Positions 22,461-31,670 of a stretch of DNA of 38,206 bases are shown in pieces. Made by a program: the position numbers and the translations under genes. The first letter of the stretch is position 1; each line of letters begins with the position of its first letter. The notes under the pieces are model-generated. The model saw only the letters and a program-made list of their open reading frames with translations. It was not told where the DNA came from and made no database searches. This stretch comes from an uncultured Bacilli bacterium. Lineage in GTDB: Bacteria; Bacillota_I; Bacilli_A; RF39; UBA660. Where the stretch lies: assembly GCA_947625215.1 (NCBI GenBank), contig CANQNL010000004.1, positions 1 to 38,206 of the forward strand, given 5' to 3'.

Positions 22461-23282
22461 ATGGCAACTCGAATGCAAAAATATTATAAGAATGCCAGAG
22501 TAAATACCGATTCTAATTCCAGAAGTGCGCGTAATAAAGAATTATATGGTGAAATATATACTAATGGCAAATATTCTAATATTGAAGGTATTGCTACTAT
22601 TGATAATGCTAATGAAGTAGATCTTACTAAGGTTAAAGAGATGCTTAATAATAGAGAAAATTATCAAAAAGAAAGACAATATCGCCGAATTACAGGTGAA
22701 TATAAAAATCCTGAGCGTGTTAGACCTACAATCACTCGTTCCTTTACTGATATGGAGGAACAAAACTATGATATTCGTGATATCTTAAAAGAAGCGAAAG
22801 AACATAAAGAACCTGATAATAAAGAAAGAGTTCTTAAAAACACCCAGTATAATATTCTTAAAAATATTGATTTAAAAGAAGAACTTCGTAAAGAAGATTA
22901 TTATGAAGAGAATGAAGAAGATTTAAAAGAAATGATTGAAACAATTACTAATACTAGTATGTTAAATAAATTAGGAGATGCCGAGCTTGCCGAAGATTTA
23001 TTGAGTGATCTGCACGATGATGATACAAAAATTGGTGAAATCAAAGATGTTAAATCTTTAATCGAAGCTGATCAAAAATATCAGGAAGAAGTTAAAACTA
23101 AAGATCCTAATGAAACAACATATGACCATTCATTCTTTACTTCAAGTTTAAAATTAAGTAAGTCTGATTTTATTGGTGAAGATGGTCAAGGCAGATTTAG
23201 TGTATTAAGCATAATTATTATAATCGTTTTAGTTATTATAATTGTCGTATCAGGCGCTATCCTCATTATGCGAATGTTTTAA
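22461..23282 (+). CDS. Tail-anchored hypothetical protein, acidic and charged
   Basis: A 273-residue protein with a long hydrophilic, mostly helical region (1-245; for example RKEDYYEENEEDLKEMIETI) and one C-terminal membrane helix (about 248-270, LSIIIIIVLVIIIVVSGAIL) ending in MRMF. The N-terminus is basic (MQKYYKNARVNTDSNSRSARN). Tail anchoring is like that of the gene at 21686, but I see no clear homology between them. Ribosome binding site GAGGTGG. Its last 33 nt overlap the convergent gerB gene. Function unknown. Confidence 0.75.
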   Translation: MATRMQKYYKNARVNTDSNSRSARNKELYGEIYTNGKYSNIEGIATIDNANEVDLTKVKEMLNNRENYQKERQYRRITGEYKNPERVRPTITRSFTDMEEQNYDIRDILKEAKEHKEPDNKERVLKNTQYNILKNIDLKEELRKEDYYEENEEDLKEMIETITNTSMLNKLGDAELAEDLLSDLHDDDTKIGEIKDVKSLIEADQKYQEEVKTKDPNETTYDHSFFTSSLKLSKSDFIGEDGQGRFSVLSIIIIIVLVIIIVVSGAILIMRMF

Positions 23283-24344
23283 AAGACACCTAATCATAAT
23301 TATAAGAGGAATGATAAAGAATACAGCAAACATTATATAAAGCATATAATGTTTATACCATTCATTAGAAGAACCGTTAGTAACTAAAACAAAGGGACTA
23401 ATAAATAAAACAAGTAAACAAGCAAAGATAATAAATACTTTGTTTGTTTTTTCTTTAAATTTAAAAGTATGAGCAAAAGTTTTAGTTACATAATACATAC
23501 CAACCATAATTAAAATAAATAAAGCAATAATCCATTCAGTTGATAAAATACTTTCAAGCCTATCAACAAAATTACCAATTTCTACTTTTTTTAGTAGATG
23601 AAATTCTGGATATTCATATAAAAGAGAAAGCTCAAGACCAAATGTTCCTATTGTTAAAAATGCCGCATTAGCTAAACTTAAAACAGCAATAATATAAAAA
23701 ATAATGCTTTTTTTATGGCTATAATTAGTAAGTTGCATTTTAGGAATAATGAGGAGAAAGAAAAGAGGCAAAATATTATAAGCAATTATAATCAGCGATC
23801 CGTGTAATATGGAAGATGATTTTGTATTTAAAAATGGTTGTAAATTTTGTATATCCACGCCTCCGAATACACTAAAAACAATAAAAATTACTGCAGCTAC
23901 CACAATATAAAAAAGTAATAAACTTGTTCTTGAAATAGCATTTATTCCTTTTAAAACTCCATATATTATTGGTACAATAAAAACAACTGAAATAATAAAA
24001 GGATGTGTGCGATACAAAAACTGAGTATTAATAAAATGGACAATATCAACAAAGGCTAAAACAACAACTATAAACACACCAAGAGCTAAAATAATATTTA
24101 TAACTTTGCCAAATTTACCAAATAAGTATTCATTAAGCTCACAAATATTTTTTTTGTCATCATAATTTTGAATATAAGCAAATATTGCTAAGGGAATAAA
24201 ACCTAAAATTAAAGCGACTATTCCACTAATCCAAGAATCACGGCCACTTATCATAATTAAGTTGCTTATAGTAACGCCAATATATCCAGCGCGAATTAAA
24301 AACCATACAAGACTGTTATATTCCATTCCACTTATTTTTTTCAC
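23250..24344 (-). CDS. gerB: Spore germination permease GerB (GerAB family)
   Basis: A 364-residue polytopic membrane protein (about ten hydrophobic segments) of the GerAB/APC amino-acid transporter-like family. It starts MKKISGMEYNSLVWFLIRAG and carries the family's YLFGKFGKVINIILALGVF and NILPLFFLLIIPKM segments. The B subunit binds the germinant in the spore inner membrane. It is the last gene of gerA-gerC-gerB and overlaps gerC by 4 nt. Its 3' end overlaps a convergent gene by 33 nt. Confidence 0.9.
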   Translation of the reverse strand: MKKISGMEYNSLVWFLIRAGYIGVTISNLIMISGRDSWISGIVALILGFIPLAIFAYIQNYDDKKNICELNEYLFGKFGKVINIILALGVFIVVVLAFVDIVHFINTQFLYRTHPFIISVVFIVPIIYGVLKGINAISRTSLLLFYIVVAAVIFIVFSVFGGVDIQNLQPFLNTKSSSILHGSLIIIAYNILPLFFLLIIPKMQLTNYSHKKSIIFYIIAVLSLANAAFLTIGTFGLELSLLYEYPEFHLLKKVEIGNFVDRLESILSTEWIIALFILIMVGMYYVTKTFAHTFKFKEKTNKVFIIFACLLVLFISPFVLVTNGSSNEWYKHYMLYIMFAVFFIIPLIIMIRCLLKHSHNEDSA

Positions 24345-25516
24345 TTTTTAACCTCCTCTAAAGTACGGTTTAAAGAGCCAGAAGAACTAATAACAAAATC
24401 GGTTTTAACATCGATATTTAATTTTGAAAAATATTTATCATTCCATTCATCTTCAACCTTTTTCCACTTACTTGGATATTTCCCATATAGCTTATTACCA
24501 AATCCAAAAACATCAGCTTTATATTCATTCTGCATTTTCTTTAAAGTACTTTTTAGATGTTCTTTTACTTCTTTTTCAAGTTTTTTTTCAATTTTTTTCA
24601 CGACATTAGTATTTTCAATTTTAACTTGCCCATTTACCTCAGCTAAATAACCATCACCACTTACTTTAATATCAATATGATTAAAATCTTTAAGCTTAAT
24701 TTTGGTATTGATATTGTCAGAGATGAAGACGATATCAGCTTTATTATATTTAAAAGCAAATTTAAATTCACTAATACTATCATTTAAAACATTAATTGCT
24801 TGGCTGTCTTTTTCGCCAATATAATCAATAAATTTGTCTTTGCGAAAAATAGCTGCATCATTTAATTTGATATAAGTTTTAGGGACTGTTGTTTCTAGAT
24901 TTTTTTCATTACTACCTTTTTTAACTGTGCCATTAATCGATACAGCTGGTAAAATAGGATCAAATCCTGGACTTAAAATTCTTTCAACAAAGGGGCTATA
25001 TTTAATATTGGAAGTTAATGATTCAAAAGTGGCATTTGATTCTATTAATGATGCAATACTTTGTGATGGAAAAGATTCTAGTGGTTCAACAATTTTTAAA
25101 ATACTTGATGCAGTATTTTCTTTTGATTGAATTATATAAAATTGTTTACGAGTTTCTGGATTTCTAAGAAGCCAATCGGCTATTTTGAAAAAACCTTCTT
25201 TGGCAATTTCCTCAGAAATTACGACGACATTGATATGTCCATAGTATAAACTTTTAGGTGTTTTTCGATCAATAACATTAGTTGCTTCATTTAAAGTTTT
25301 TCCCTTACCAGAATAAATGGTCGTTGTCGCCTCACCTTCTTTATTACTAGTTTGAGATTTGGGAGAATTAGCAATTAAAAAACTAAGCTCATATTCATCG
25401 CCACTTTTATCAATCGCAATACTAGTTACAATGGCTAAATCGTTTAGTTCGCGGTAGTTACCACAGCCAGTAACCATAAGCAAACATATAAATAATAAAA
25501 TAATTTTATTTTTCAT
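24341..25516 (-). CDS. gerC: Spore germination lipoprotein GerC (Ger(x)C family)
   Basis: A 391-residue lipoprotein. The signal peptide MKNKIILLFICLLMVTGC ends in lipobox VTGC18, followed by GNYRELNDLAIVTSIAIDK, the family's N-terminal signature. YSGKGKTLNEATNVIDRKTPKSLYYGH-like and NPETRKQFYI regions are also typical. The C subunit completes germinant receptors on the outer side of the spore inner membrane. I chose the ATG at 25516 because AGGGAGG lies just before it; an in-frame ATG 33 nt upstream has none. It overlaps gerA by 11 nt. Confidence 0.92.
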   Translation of the reverse strand: MKNKIILLFICLLMVTGCGNYRELNDLAIVTSIAIDKSGDEYELSFLIANSPKSQTSNKEGEATTTIYSGKGKTLNEATNVIDRKTPKSLYYGHINVVVISEEIAKEGFFKIADWLLRNPETRKQFYIIQSKENTASSILKIVEPLESFPSQSIASLIESNATFESLTSNIKYSPFVERILSPGFDPILPAVSINGTVKKGSNEKNLETTVPKTYIKLNDAAIFRKDKFIDYIGEKDSQAINVLNDSISEFKFAFKYNKADIVFISDNINTKIKLKDFNHIDIKVSGDGYLAEVNGQVKIENTNVVKKIEKKLEKEVKEHLKSTLKKMQNEYKADVFGFGNKLYGKYPSKWKKVEDEWNDKYFSKLNIDVKTDFVISSSGSLNRTLEEVKK

Positions 25517-26972
25517 TTTGTCCTCCCTGTTTAATAATATCGTTGTCATTTAAATATTCTGGTCTTTTAAATATTTTAGGTAAAGGAAAACGAATAATTG
25601 AATTTTTTTGACTTTCTGTAATTAATGGACTAAATGGGGCGAGAAAAGGAACACCGAAAGCATCTAGTGATGATAATTTTAAAACTAAGATTAGGCCGGA
25701 AGCAATAATTCCAATTATTCCAAAGAAGGTTGCCGATAAAATAAAAATAAAACGCCAAGTTCTAATTCCGTTCATAAAGTCAACATCAGTAAAAATTAAA
25801 CTACATATTGAAGTAATTGCAATAACGATAACCGCAATCGGTGAAACAATGCCAGCATCGACAGCAGCCTGACCTAAAATTAAAGCGCCAACAATACTCA
25901 TTGAAGCCCCCATATTAGCTGGTGACCTGACATCGCTTTCTCTTAAAATTTCAAAAATAGCCATTAATAAAATAACTTCAAAAAAAGTCGGAAAAGGAAC
26001 GCCTTCTCTTTGAACTGCTAAAGAAATTAATAATTCATCTGGAACCACAGTTTGATCAAAGGTTGTAATAGCAATATATATAGCGGGAGTAAATAAAGTT
26101 ATAATTAGCGCAATAATTTTTAAAACTCTAGTGAAATTAACATTGGCGGGTTTTTGATATTCATCTTCTGATGTGTGAATAAAATCAGTAAAGACGTTAG
26201 GCAAAATTAAAACAAAGGGTGTATTTTCAACTATTAAAACAATTTTTCCATTTAAAATAGATTGACAAGCAAAGTCTGGTCTTTCAGTACTTAAAATTTG
26301 CGGAAATGAACTTTTCTTTTTTAGTAAGTATTCTCTAATATTCCCGCTATCTAAAATACCATCGACATTTATTTGCTTTAAAATTTTTTTAATTTTATTA
26401 AGACATTTCTTGTCAGCAACATCATTTAAATATATAAGACTTACCTTAGTTTGTGTGCGCACACCGACTTTCATATCCTCTATCCATAAATTGCTATCTT
26501 TGATTCGTTTACGTACTAAACCTAAATTTTTAGAATGATTTTCCGTAAAACTATCTTTTGGGCCTCTTAAAATAGGCTCACTAGTAGCTTCACTTACACC
26601 TCTATCTAAAGTAGCTCTAGTTTCTAAAATGATAGCCTCATCAGAGCCATCTACAATAACGATAGTAAAACCTGAAGATAAGTAGTAAGGAAATTCTTCA
26701 AAGTTATTAGTAGTACTTAATTGTGATGCAAAAATACTATTTTTTAAATTATTATAAAGATTACTAAAAATTTTAGTATTTTTTGATATAAAATAAGTAC
26801 TTTTAATAATGAAATCACTGACATCACTGCCTGAACTTGAACTTTCCATAAACAAAATACCAATATTTGTTTTACCTATATTCATAATTCTAGTTTTTAA
26901 ATCCGAACTTTTTCCATATAGTTTTTTGATATTTTCAATTATTTCGTTTACATTTTTAGGACTTTTTTCCAT
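25506..26972 (-). CDS. gerA: Spore germination protein GerA (GerAA family)
   Basis: A 488-residue germinant-receptor A subunit. The N-terminal soluble domain (about 1-240) includes GVRTQTKVSLIYLNDVADKK, the loop DGILDSGNIREYL, and FPQILSTERPDFACQSILNG. The C-terminal membrane domain (about 280-460) contains ALITLFTPAIYIAI-like and DVRSPANMGASMSIVGALIL segments typical of the family. A subunits assemble into ion channels that start germination. Gene order A-C-B is that of gerK in B. subtilis. The ribosome binding site (AGATGTGA) is weak. A sigma-G-like promoter lies just upstream. Confidence 0.94.
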   Translation of the reverse strand: MEKSPKNVNEIIENIKKLYGKSSDLKTRIMNIGKTNIGILFMESSSSGSDVSDFIIKSTYFISKNTKIFSNLYNNLKNSIFASQLSTTNNFEEFPYYLSSGFTIVIVDGSDEAIILETRATLDRGVSEATSEPILRGPKDSFTENHSKNLGLVRKRIKDSNLWIEDMKVGVRTQTKVSLIYLNDVADKKCLNKIKKILKQINVDGILDSGNIREYLLKKKSSFPQILSTERPDFACQSILNGKIVLIVENTPFVLILPNVFTDFIHTSEDEYQKPANVNFTRVLKIIALIITLFTPAIYIAITTFDQTVVPDELLISLAVQREGVPFPTFFEVILLMAIFEILRESDVRSPANMGASMSIVGALILGQAAVDAGIVSPIAVIVIAITSICSLIFTDVDFMNGIRTWRFIFILSATFFGIIGIIASGLILVLKLSSLDAFGVPFLAPFSPLITESQKNSIIRFPLPKIFKRPEYLNDNDIIKQGGQNEK

Positions 26973-26994
26973 AAAATCACATCTTTTCTGCTAT

Positions 26995-27023
26995 TATTAT
27001 GGTAAATTTTCCTAAAAATATGA
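26995..27023 (-). promoter_or_regulatory. Candidate sigma-G-type promoter of the ger operon
   Basis: On the minus strand TCATA (27023-27019) and CATAATA (27001-26995) with a 17-nt spacer. CATAATA fits the forespore sigma-G -10 consensus (CATnHTA) fully, and CATA fits the -35 core (HATR). Receptor operons are sigma-G controlled in Bacillus. The leader would be about 16 nt. Confidence 0.45.
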
Positions 27024-27059
27024 GATAATAAAAAAGAAAAGTTAAAAGGAGACACACTT

Positions 27060-27857
27060 ATGATAATAACTAATAAAGATAATTTACAAAAAATTAATAA
27101 TTGGAATGATGAAAATATATTTATAATGACTGACTTTGATAGAACAATTACTGCTTCTGATAGTGAAGTTTCTTGGGGCATTTTGCCAAATAGTAATATT
27201 GTTCCTGATGAATATACCCAAGATAGAGAAATTATTCATAATTTTTATAGACCAATTGAAATTGATGAAACCATAGATTCGGAAACTAAAAATAAATATA
27301 TGATAGAGTGGTGGACTAAACATTTAAAGTTACTTATTAAATATAAGATTAGTAAGAGTATGGTTGATAATGTCGATTTAACGGCAATGCATTTTAGAGA
27401 TGGCGTGAAAGAATTTTTAGAAGATATGTATAAAAGAAATATCCCAATAGTTATTATGTCAGCAGGTATTGGTAATTTTATTAAACAATTTTTAATTAAT
27501 AATAACGCTGATTATGATAATATTTATATCGTTTCTAATTTTTTATCTTTTGAAAATGGTGTCATTTCCGGCTTTAGTAAGGATATTATTCATTCACTAA
27601 ATAAAAATGAAAAATTAATTCCTGATAAGATAAAGAATAAATTAATTAATAGACCAAATAAATTTATCTTTGGTGATACGACAGCTGATTCAAAAATGAC
27701 AAATGATAATGAGCATTCTTTAAAAATTGGTTTTTTAGAAGAAAAAATAGATGAAAACCTTAAAGCTTATGAAAGCGTTTTTGATGTGGTATGCATAGGC
27801 CCTACATCATTTAGTGATTTAGGCGATAAAATAGAAATTTTAAGAAGGAAGTCATAA
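27060..27857 (+). CDS. HAD-superfamily phosphatase, UMPH-1 (pyrimidine 5'-nucleotidase) type
   Basis: A 265-residue cytoplasmic phosphatase. HAD motif I is TD25FD27RTITASDSEVSWGILP, motif II is IVIMSAGIGN, and motif IV is FIFGDTTADSKM. The combination DFDRT, SWGILP and SAGIGN is that of the eukaryote-like cytosolic 5'-nucleotidase III family (PF05822), which dephosphorylates UMP or CMP. Substrate here is inference. Ribosome binding site AAAGGAGA. It is coupled to the downstream methyltransferase gene by a one-base overlap (TAATG). Confidence 0.75.
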   Translation: MIITNKDNLQKINNWNDENIFIMTDFDRTITASDSEVSWGILPNSNIVPDEYTQDREIIHNFYRPIEIDETIDSETKNKYMIEWWTKHLKLLIKYKISKSMVDNVDLTAMHFRDGVKEFLEDMYKRNIPIVIMSAGIGNFIKQFLINNNADYDNIYIVSNFLSFENGVISGFSKDIIHSLNKNEKLIPDKIKNKLINRPNKFIFGDTTADSKMTNDNEHSLKIGFLEEKIDENLKAYESVFDVVCIGPTSFSDLGDKIEILRRKS

Positions 27858-29026
27858 TGAAAGTAGAGTGTATTAGATTAGATGATATGGGAAGAGGCAT
27901 TGCCCTTCCTCTAGGCAAAACAACTTTTATAAATAATTTACTTCCAAACGAAGAAGCTTTAATAAAAATAACTCAGGATAAAAAAAACTATAGTGAAGGA
28001 GAAGTTATAAAATTACTTAAAAAAAGTTCTAAAAGAATTACCCCAAAATGCCCATATTTAAATTGTGGATGTCATCTAAAACATTTAGTTTATGAGGAAG
28101 AAATTAAATATAAAGAAGAAAAACTAAAAAATATTTTAAATAAATTTGGAGTATCGAATGTTAAAATAAATTCGATGGTTTATGATAATAATGTTTCCCA
28201 TTATCGCAATAAAATAACATTAAAAGTAAATAATGGAGTAGGTTATTATAGTAATAAAACAAATAATTTTATTAAAATTGATAGATGTGAACTTGTAAGT
28301 GAAAAGGTAAATAAACTTATAAGTATATTAAATAAAGAAGATTTATCTAATGTAAAAGAAATAGAAATTAAAGACTTTAATGAACTTATGATAACTATCA
28401 GCGGAAAAATGGAGATCAAAAATATTGATAAATACGCAGATATTATTTATATGAATGGTTTACTTATAAAAGGAAAACCATATACTGAAACAAGTTTAAA
28501 TGGTTTAACTTTTAAAATATCTAATGATTCTTTTTTTCAGGTTAATAAAACAATGACCGAAAAACTCTATGAAATAGCAATTAAATATTTAGGTCAAAAT
28601 AAAAATAAAACAGTTTTAGATTTATATTGTGGAACTGGAACAATTAGCCTTATTTTAAGCCAACATTTCAAAAAAGTAATCGGCGTTGAAATTAATGAAG
28701 AAGCAGTAAAGTGCGCGAATATAAATAAAGAAATAAATAATATTAATAACGTAGATTTTATATGTGATGATGTTAGTAAAATAAAAGATTTAAAAGCGGA
28801 TATGATAGTAGTTGATCCACCTAGAAAAGGCCTCACTAAAGAGGGAATAAATGAAATTTTGAAAATAAATCCAGAAACTTTAGTTTATATTTCGTGTAAC
28901 CCGATTACTTTAGCTAGAGATTTAAAACTATTTAGTGATGAGTATATTATTACTGATATAACTCCAGTAAATATGTTTCCAAGGACATATCATATGGAAG
29001 TTGTAGCTAGACTTCAAAAGAAATAA
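27857..29026 (+). CDS. rlmD: 23S rRNA (uracil-5-)-methyltransferase, RlmD/TrmA family
   Basis: A 389-residue S-adenosylmethionine enzyme that makes 5-methyluridine in 23S rRNA. A short TRAM domain occupies about 1-60. Cluster cysteines are C65, C70, C72 and C144 (CPYLNCGCHLKHL and IDRCELV), but with spacing C-x4-C-x-C where C-x5-C-x2-C is usual. The SAM-binding strand is VLDLYCGTGTISLI (about 254), followed by VVDPPRKGL and YISC347NP with the catalytic cysteine; the base glutamate is E381 in HMEVVA. Translation is coupled to the HAD gene. RlmCD, a dual-site enzyme of Firmicutes, is an equally good name. Confidence 0.88.
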   Translation: MKVECIRLDDMGRGIALPLGKTTFINNLLPNEEALIKITQDKKNYSEGEVIKLLKKSSKRITPKCPYLNCGCHLKHLVYEEEIKYKEEKLKNILNKFGVSNVKINSMVYDNNVSHYRNKITLKVNNGVGYYSNKTNNFIKIDRCELVSEKVNKLISILNKEDLSNVKEIEIKDFNELMITISGKMEIKNIDKYADIIYMNGLLIKGKPYTETSLNGLTFKISNDSFFQVNKTMTEKLYEIAIKYLGQNKNKTVLDLYCGTGTISLILSQHFKKVIGVEINEEAVKCANINKEINNINNVDFICDDVSKIKDLKADMIVVDPPRKGLTKEGINEILKINPETLVYISCNPITLARDLKLFSDEYIITDITPVNMFPRTYHMEVVARLQKK

Positions 29027-29153
29027 ACATTTTATTTACAAGTGGTTTTTACGTATGTATCTTTCAATTATGTTACTATTAATATATAAAAATAAAGAAA
29101 ACTAACTTGTAAAAAGTATGTAAAATTGTAATAAAACATTTTTAGAAATTATT

Positions 29154-29181
29154 AAAAACCAAATATTTAAATTTGGTTTTT
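29154..29181. terminator. Bidirectional terminator between rlmD-like gene and PBP gene
   Basis: AAAAACCAAAT (29154-29164) pairs with ATTTGGTTTTT (29171-29181), loop ATTTAA. It can serve both converging genes. The 125 nt between the rlmD stop and this stem hold nothing I recognise. Confidence 0.75.
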
Positions 29182-29203
29182 AATATAAAAACTTTTAAAA
29201 TTT

Positions 29204-31159
29204 TTATTCTTCAGTTTTAACAGTCGGGATAACATCATCTAAAGCATAGTCATCATTTGTAGGTTCAGTACCTTTAATATAATATAAAACTTTAGCTTTA
29301 TTTCCATCTTTAGCTACTTCTCCGCTAATTGGATCTATTGCTACACCAACAACATTATTAGGTGTTTTATACCACGTATCTTTTTTACCTTCTAAAGACT
29401 TTTCCATAATATCAACCCACGTGTTTTTAATATTCGAACTATCTGAACTATCGACCGCTTTATTATCATCATAACCAGTCCATAAGCCTACAAGTAAATC
29501 TTTATTATAACCAAAAATTAAATTATCAGTATCCGTAGTACCACTTTTAATTGCATATTTTCGAGTCATTTTTGGGGATATGCTATAGCAAGTTGGAGTA
29601 TTATAATCGACAAATTCCTTAGCCGAAGTAGTTGTTAAAAGTTCATTTAAAACATAGACCGTATTTTTATTTAAAACATTTTCGGGATTTGGTTTATATT
29701 CATATAATACATTTCCCTGCATATCAGCAACTTTACTTATAAAATAAGGTTTTACTTTATAACCTTCATTTGCTAAAGCAGCATAGGCTTTCATCATTTC
29801 CATCATATTAATTTCTTCAGCGCCTAAAGCTAAAGAAGGAAGCTCGTTATTTACTGATTTAATCCCAACTCGTTTAAGCATATTACTAAGATTATTTTCA
29901 CCTAAAAACAAATGGGTTTTAACGGCATAAACATTATCTGAATAAGCAATAGCTGCCGCCATACTAATCGGTTTATTAGGGTATTCATCATTATAATTTT
30001 TAGGAGTATAAGTTTTATCATTTTCAAAAGTAAAAGTTGTTTTTTCGCTAGTGAAAGTAGTTGAAGCGGTAAAACCATTTTCTAAAGCCGAATAATATAA
30101 AAATGGTTTAATAGTTGAGCCAACCTGCCTTGTTGCTTTAGTGGCTCTATTGTACTGACTTTTATTGTAGTCTTTACCCCCAGTTAAAGCAAGCACTTTA
30201 CCATTTTGGGGATTCATAACAACGCCAGCTAACTGAATATCACTATTATTTATATTTTTATTCGCACTATCTTCTAATATCTTTTGAATATTTGTATCTA
30301 AGTTAGTATAAATTTTTAATCCACCAGTATCTAGGAAAGAAGCTGGAATGGAATCAATTTGTTCAAGTTCATCCATAACTGCATCCTGGTAATAGCGCAT
30401 CATTTTTAAATTCTCTTCGTCTTCTTCCTCGGCTTTATATGTAAGAGTGGTATCATAAGCTTTTTGGGCTTCATCTAAAGTAATATAATTGTTTTCTACC
30501 ATTGAAGTTAAAATTAATTTTTGCCTTTTTTTAGCTTGTTTTTCATTTATTAAAGGTGAATATAAACTAGGATTTTTAGGAATGCCCGCTAAAATAGTGG
30601 CCTCAGCTAAAGAAAGATCATTAGAACTTTTACCAAAATAATATTTAGCTGCATTTTCGATTCCAAATATTCCACCATAATTTATCGTATTTAAGTATCC
30701 CTCTAATATTTCATCCTTATCATAATGGGCTTCTAATCTAACTGTAAGCCAAGCTTCTTTAATTTTACGTTTCCAAGTTTTATCAAAATCTAAAAATAAA
30801 TTTTTAGAATATTGTTGAGTAATAGTAGAAGCACCTTGTAATTTTTTTCCAGATTTTAAATTGATAAACATTGCTTTAATAATTCTTAAAAAATCAAAGC
30901 CTTGATGTTTATAGAAATTTTTATCTTCAGTAGAAATAGTGGCATTTATTAAATTGGGAGATATTTTATTTAAACTTATCCAATCTTCACTGGCCGTTCC
31001 TGTATATAACTCATTTTTACTATCGTATAAATAATATCCATTGGCGCCATCAATGGATAATTTTGGAGTGATTTTGGCATACACATATATTCCTATATAT
31101 GTACATAAAGCAAATAAAATTATAATGATTAAAAATAGTAAAATTTTATGCTTTTTCAT
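29204..31159 (-). CDS. Class A penicillin-binding protein (PBP1A type)
   Basis: A 651-residue bifunctional peptidoglycan synthase. A single membrane anchor (residues 5-29) is followed by the GT51 glycosyltransferase (about 60-240: STEDKNFYKHQGFD, GASTITQQYSKNLF, GYLNTINYGG) and the transpeptidase (about 300-620) with GSTIKP (serine near 347), YSDN and KSGTT. The middle motif is S-D-N where class A enzymes usually have S-x-N, so it is normal. The start is ATG 31159 after GGAGTG; a GTG 9 nt upstream overlaps that site. It is a single gene divergent from ywiB. In B. subtilis pbpG lies in this neighbourhood. Confidence 0.93.
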   Translation of the reverse strand: MKKHKILLFLIIIILFALCTYIGIYVYAKITPKLSIDGANGYYLYDSKNELYTGTASEDWISLNKISPNLINATISTEDKNFYKHQGFDFLRIIKAMFINLKSGKKLQGASTITQQYSKNLFLDFDKTWKRKIKEAWLTVRLEAHYDKDEILEGYLNTINYGGIFGIENAAKYYFGKSSNDLSLAEATILAGIPKNPSLYSPLINEKQAKKRQKLILTSMVENNYITLDEAQKAYDTTLTYKAEEEDEENLKMMRYYQDAVMDELEQIDSIPASFLDTGGLKIYTNLDTNIQKILEDSANKNINNSDIQLAGVVMNPQNGKVLALTGGKDYNKSQYNRATKATRQVGSTIKPFLYYSALENGFTASTTFTSEKTTFTFENDKTYTPKNYNDEYPNKPISMAAAIAYSDNVYAVKTHLFLGENNLSNMLKRVGIKSVNNELPSLALGAEEINMMEMMKAYAALANEGYKVKPYFISKVADMQGNVLYEYKPNPENVLNKNTVYVLNELLTTTSAKEFVDYNTPTCYSISPKMTRKYAIKSGTTDTDNLIFGYNKDLLVGLWTGYDDNKAVDSSDSSNIKNTWVDIMEKSLEGKKDTWYKTPNNVVGVAIDPISGEVAKDGNKAKVLYYIKGTEPTNDDYALDDVIPTVKTEE

Positions 31160-31230
31160 TTTAATCACTCCATTTCTAACATTATTATTTGAAAAAACTT
31201 CAAAAATATAAGTAAAAAAATGAATGAATA

Positions 31231-31239
31231 TGGTATAAT
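31231..31239 (+). promoter_or_regulatory. Extended -10 promoter of ywiB
   Basis: TGGTATAAT at 31231-31239 (TGn extension plus TATAAT), 22 nt before the ATG. No good -35 box was found. Confidence 0.5.
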
Positions 31240-31260
31240 TTTGTCATTGGAGCGAAGAAT

Positions 31261-31623
31261 ATGAGTAAAATTAAAATAAAGTCAGTGTTAAAATCGAAAA
31301 ATGGAATTCATAAATATAATGGGAAAGGAATTAAAACTAATAATAAAATAATTTATAATGATAAGGGCATTTTAACAACGATAACTTTAGGTAAAATAAT
31401 TTATTTAGAAAGAAAAAAAGATTATTATATAAAAATAGGCTTTAATATATCTAAAACAGTTTTAGGAACATATATTATTCCAGAAGGAAAGATGAAAATA
31501 AAAACTAAAACGAAAAAAATAAAACAAGGTGAAAATGATATAAATATTAATTATTCTCTATATATAAATGATAATCACATTGATGATTTTGAATTAAATT
31601 TACAATATAGTATTGACACATAG
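31261..31623 (+). CDS. ywiB: DUF1934 (YwiB-like) beta-barrel protein
   Basis: A 120-residue lipocalin-like small barrel of the DUF1934 family. It shows the alternating strands KIIYNDKGILTTITLG, YLERKKDYYIKIGF, TVLGTYIIPEGKMKIKTKTKKI and ININYSLYINDNHIDDFELNL. Function is unestablished. The assignment rests on this pattern and on place: in B. subtilis ywiB lies next to argS and rpoE, and rpoE follows here. argS is missing from between them. The rpoE promoter starts inside its last codons. Confidence 0.75.
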   Translation: MSKIKIKSVLKSKNGIHKYNGKGIKTNNKIIYNDKGILTTITLGKIIYLERKKDYYIKIGFNISKTVLGTYIIPEGKMKIKTKTKKIKQGENDININYSLYINDNHIDDFELNLQYSIDT

Positions 31624-31640
31624 AAAAAATGTGATACAAT
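31613..31640 (+). promoter_or_regulatory. rpoE promoter
   Basis: TTGACA (31613-31618), 16-nt spacer, TACAAT (31635-31640). The -35 box lies in the 3' end of ywiB. Confidence 0.7.
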
Positions 31641-31670
31641 GTTCTAAGATTATTGCTAGGAGGAGACTTT

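Noticed and set aside
23861-23885. A CGCCTCC match to the tmRNA 3' acceptor arm.
   Set aside because: Only seven bases match, and they lie within gerB coding sequence; chance.
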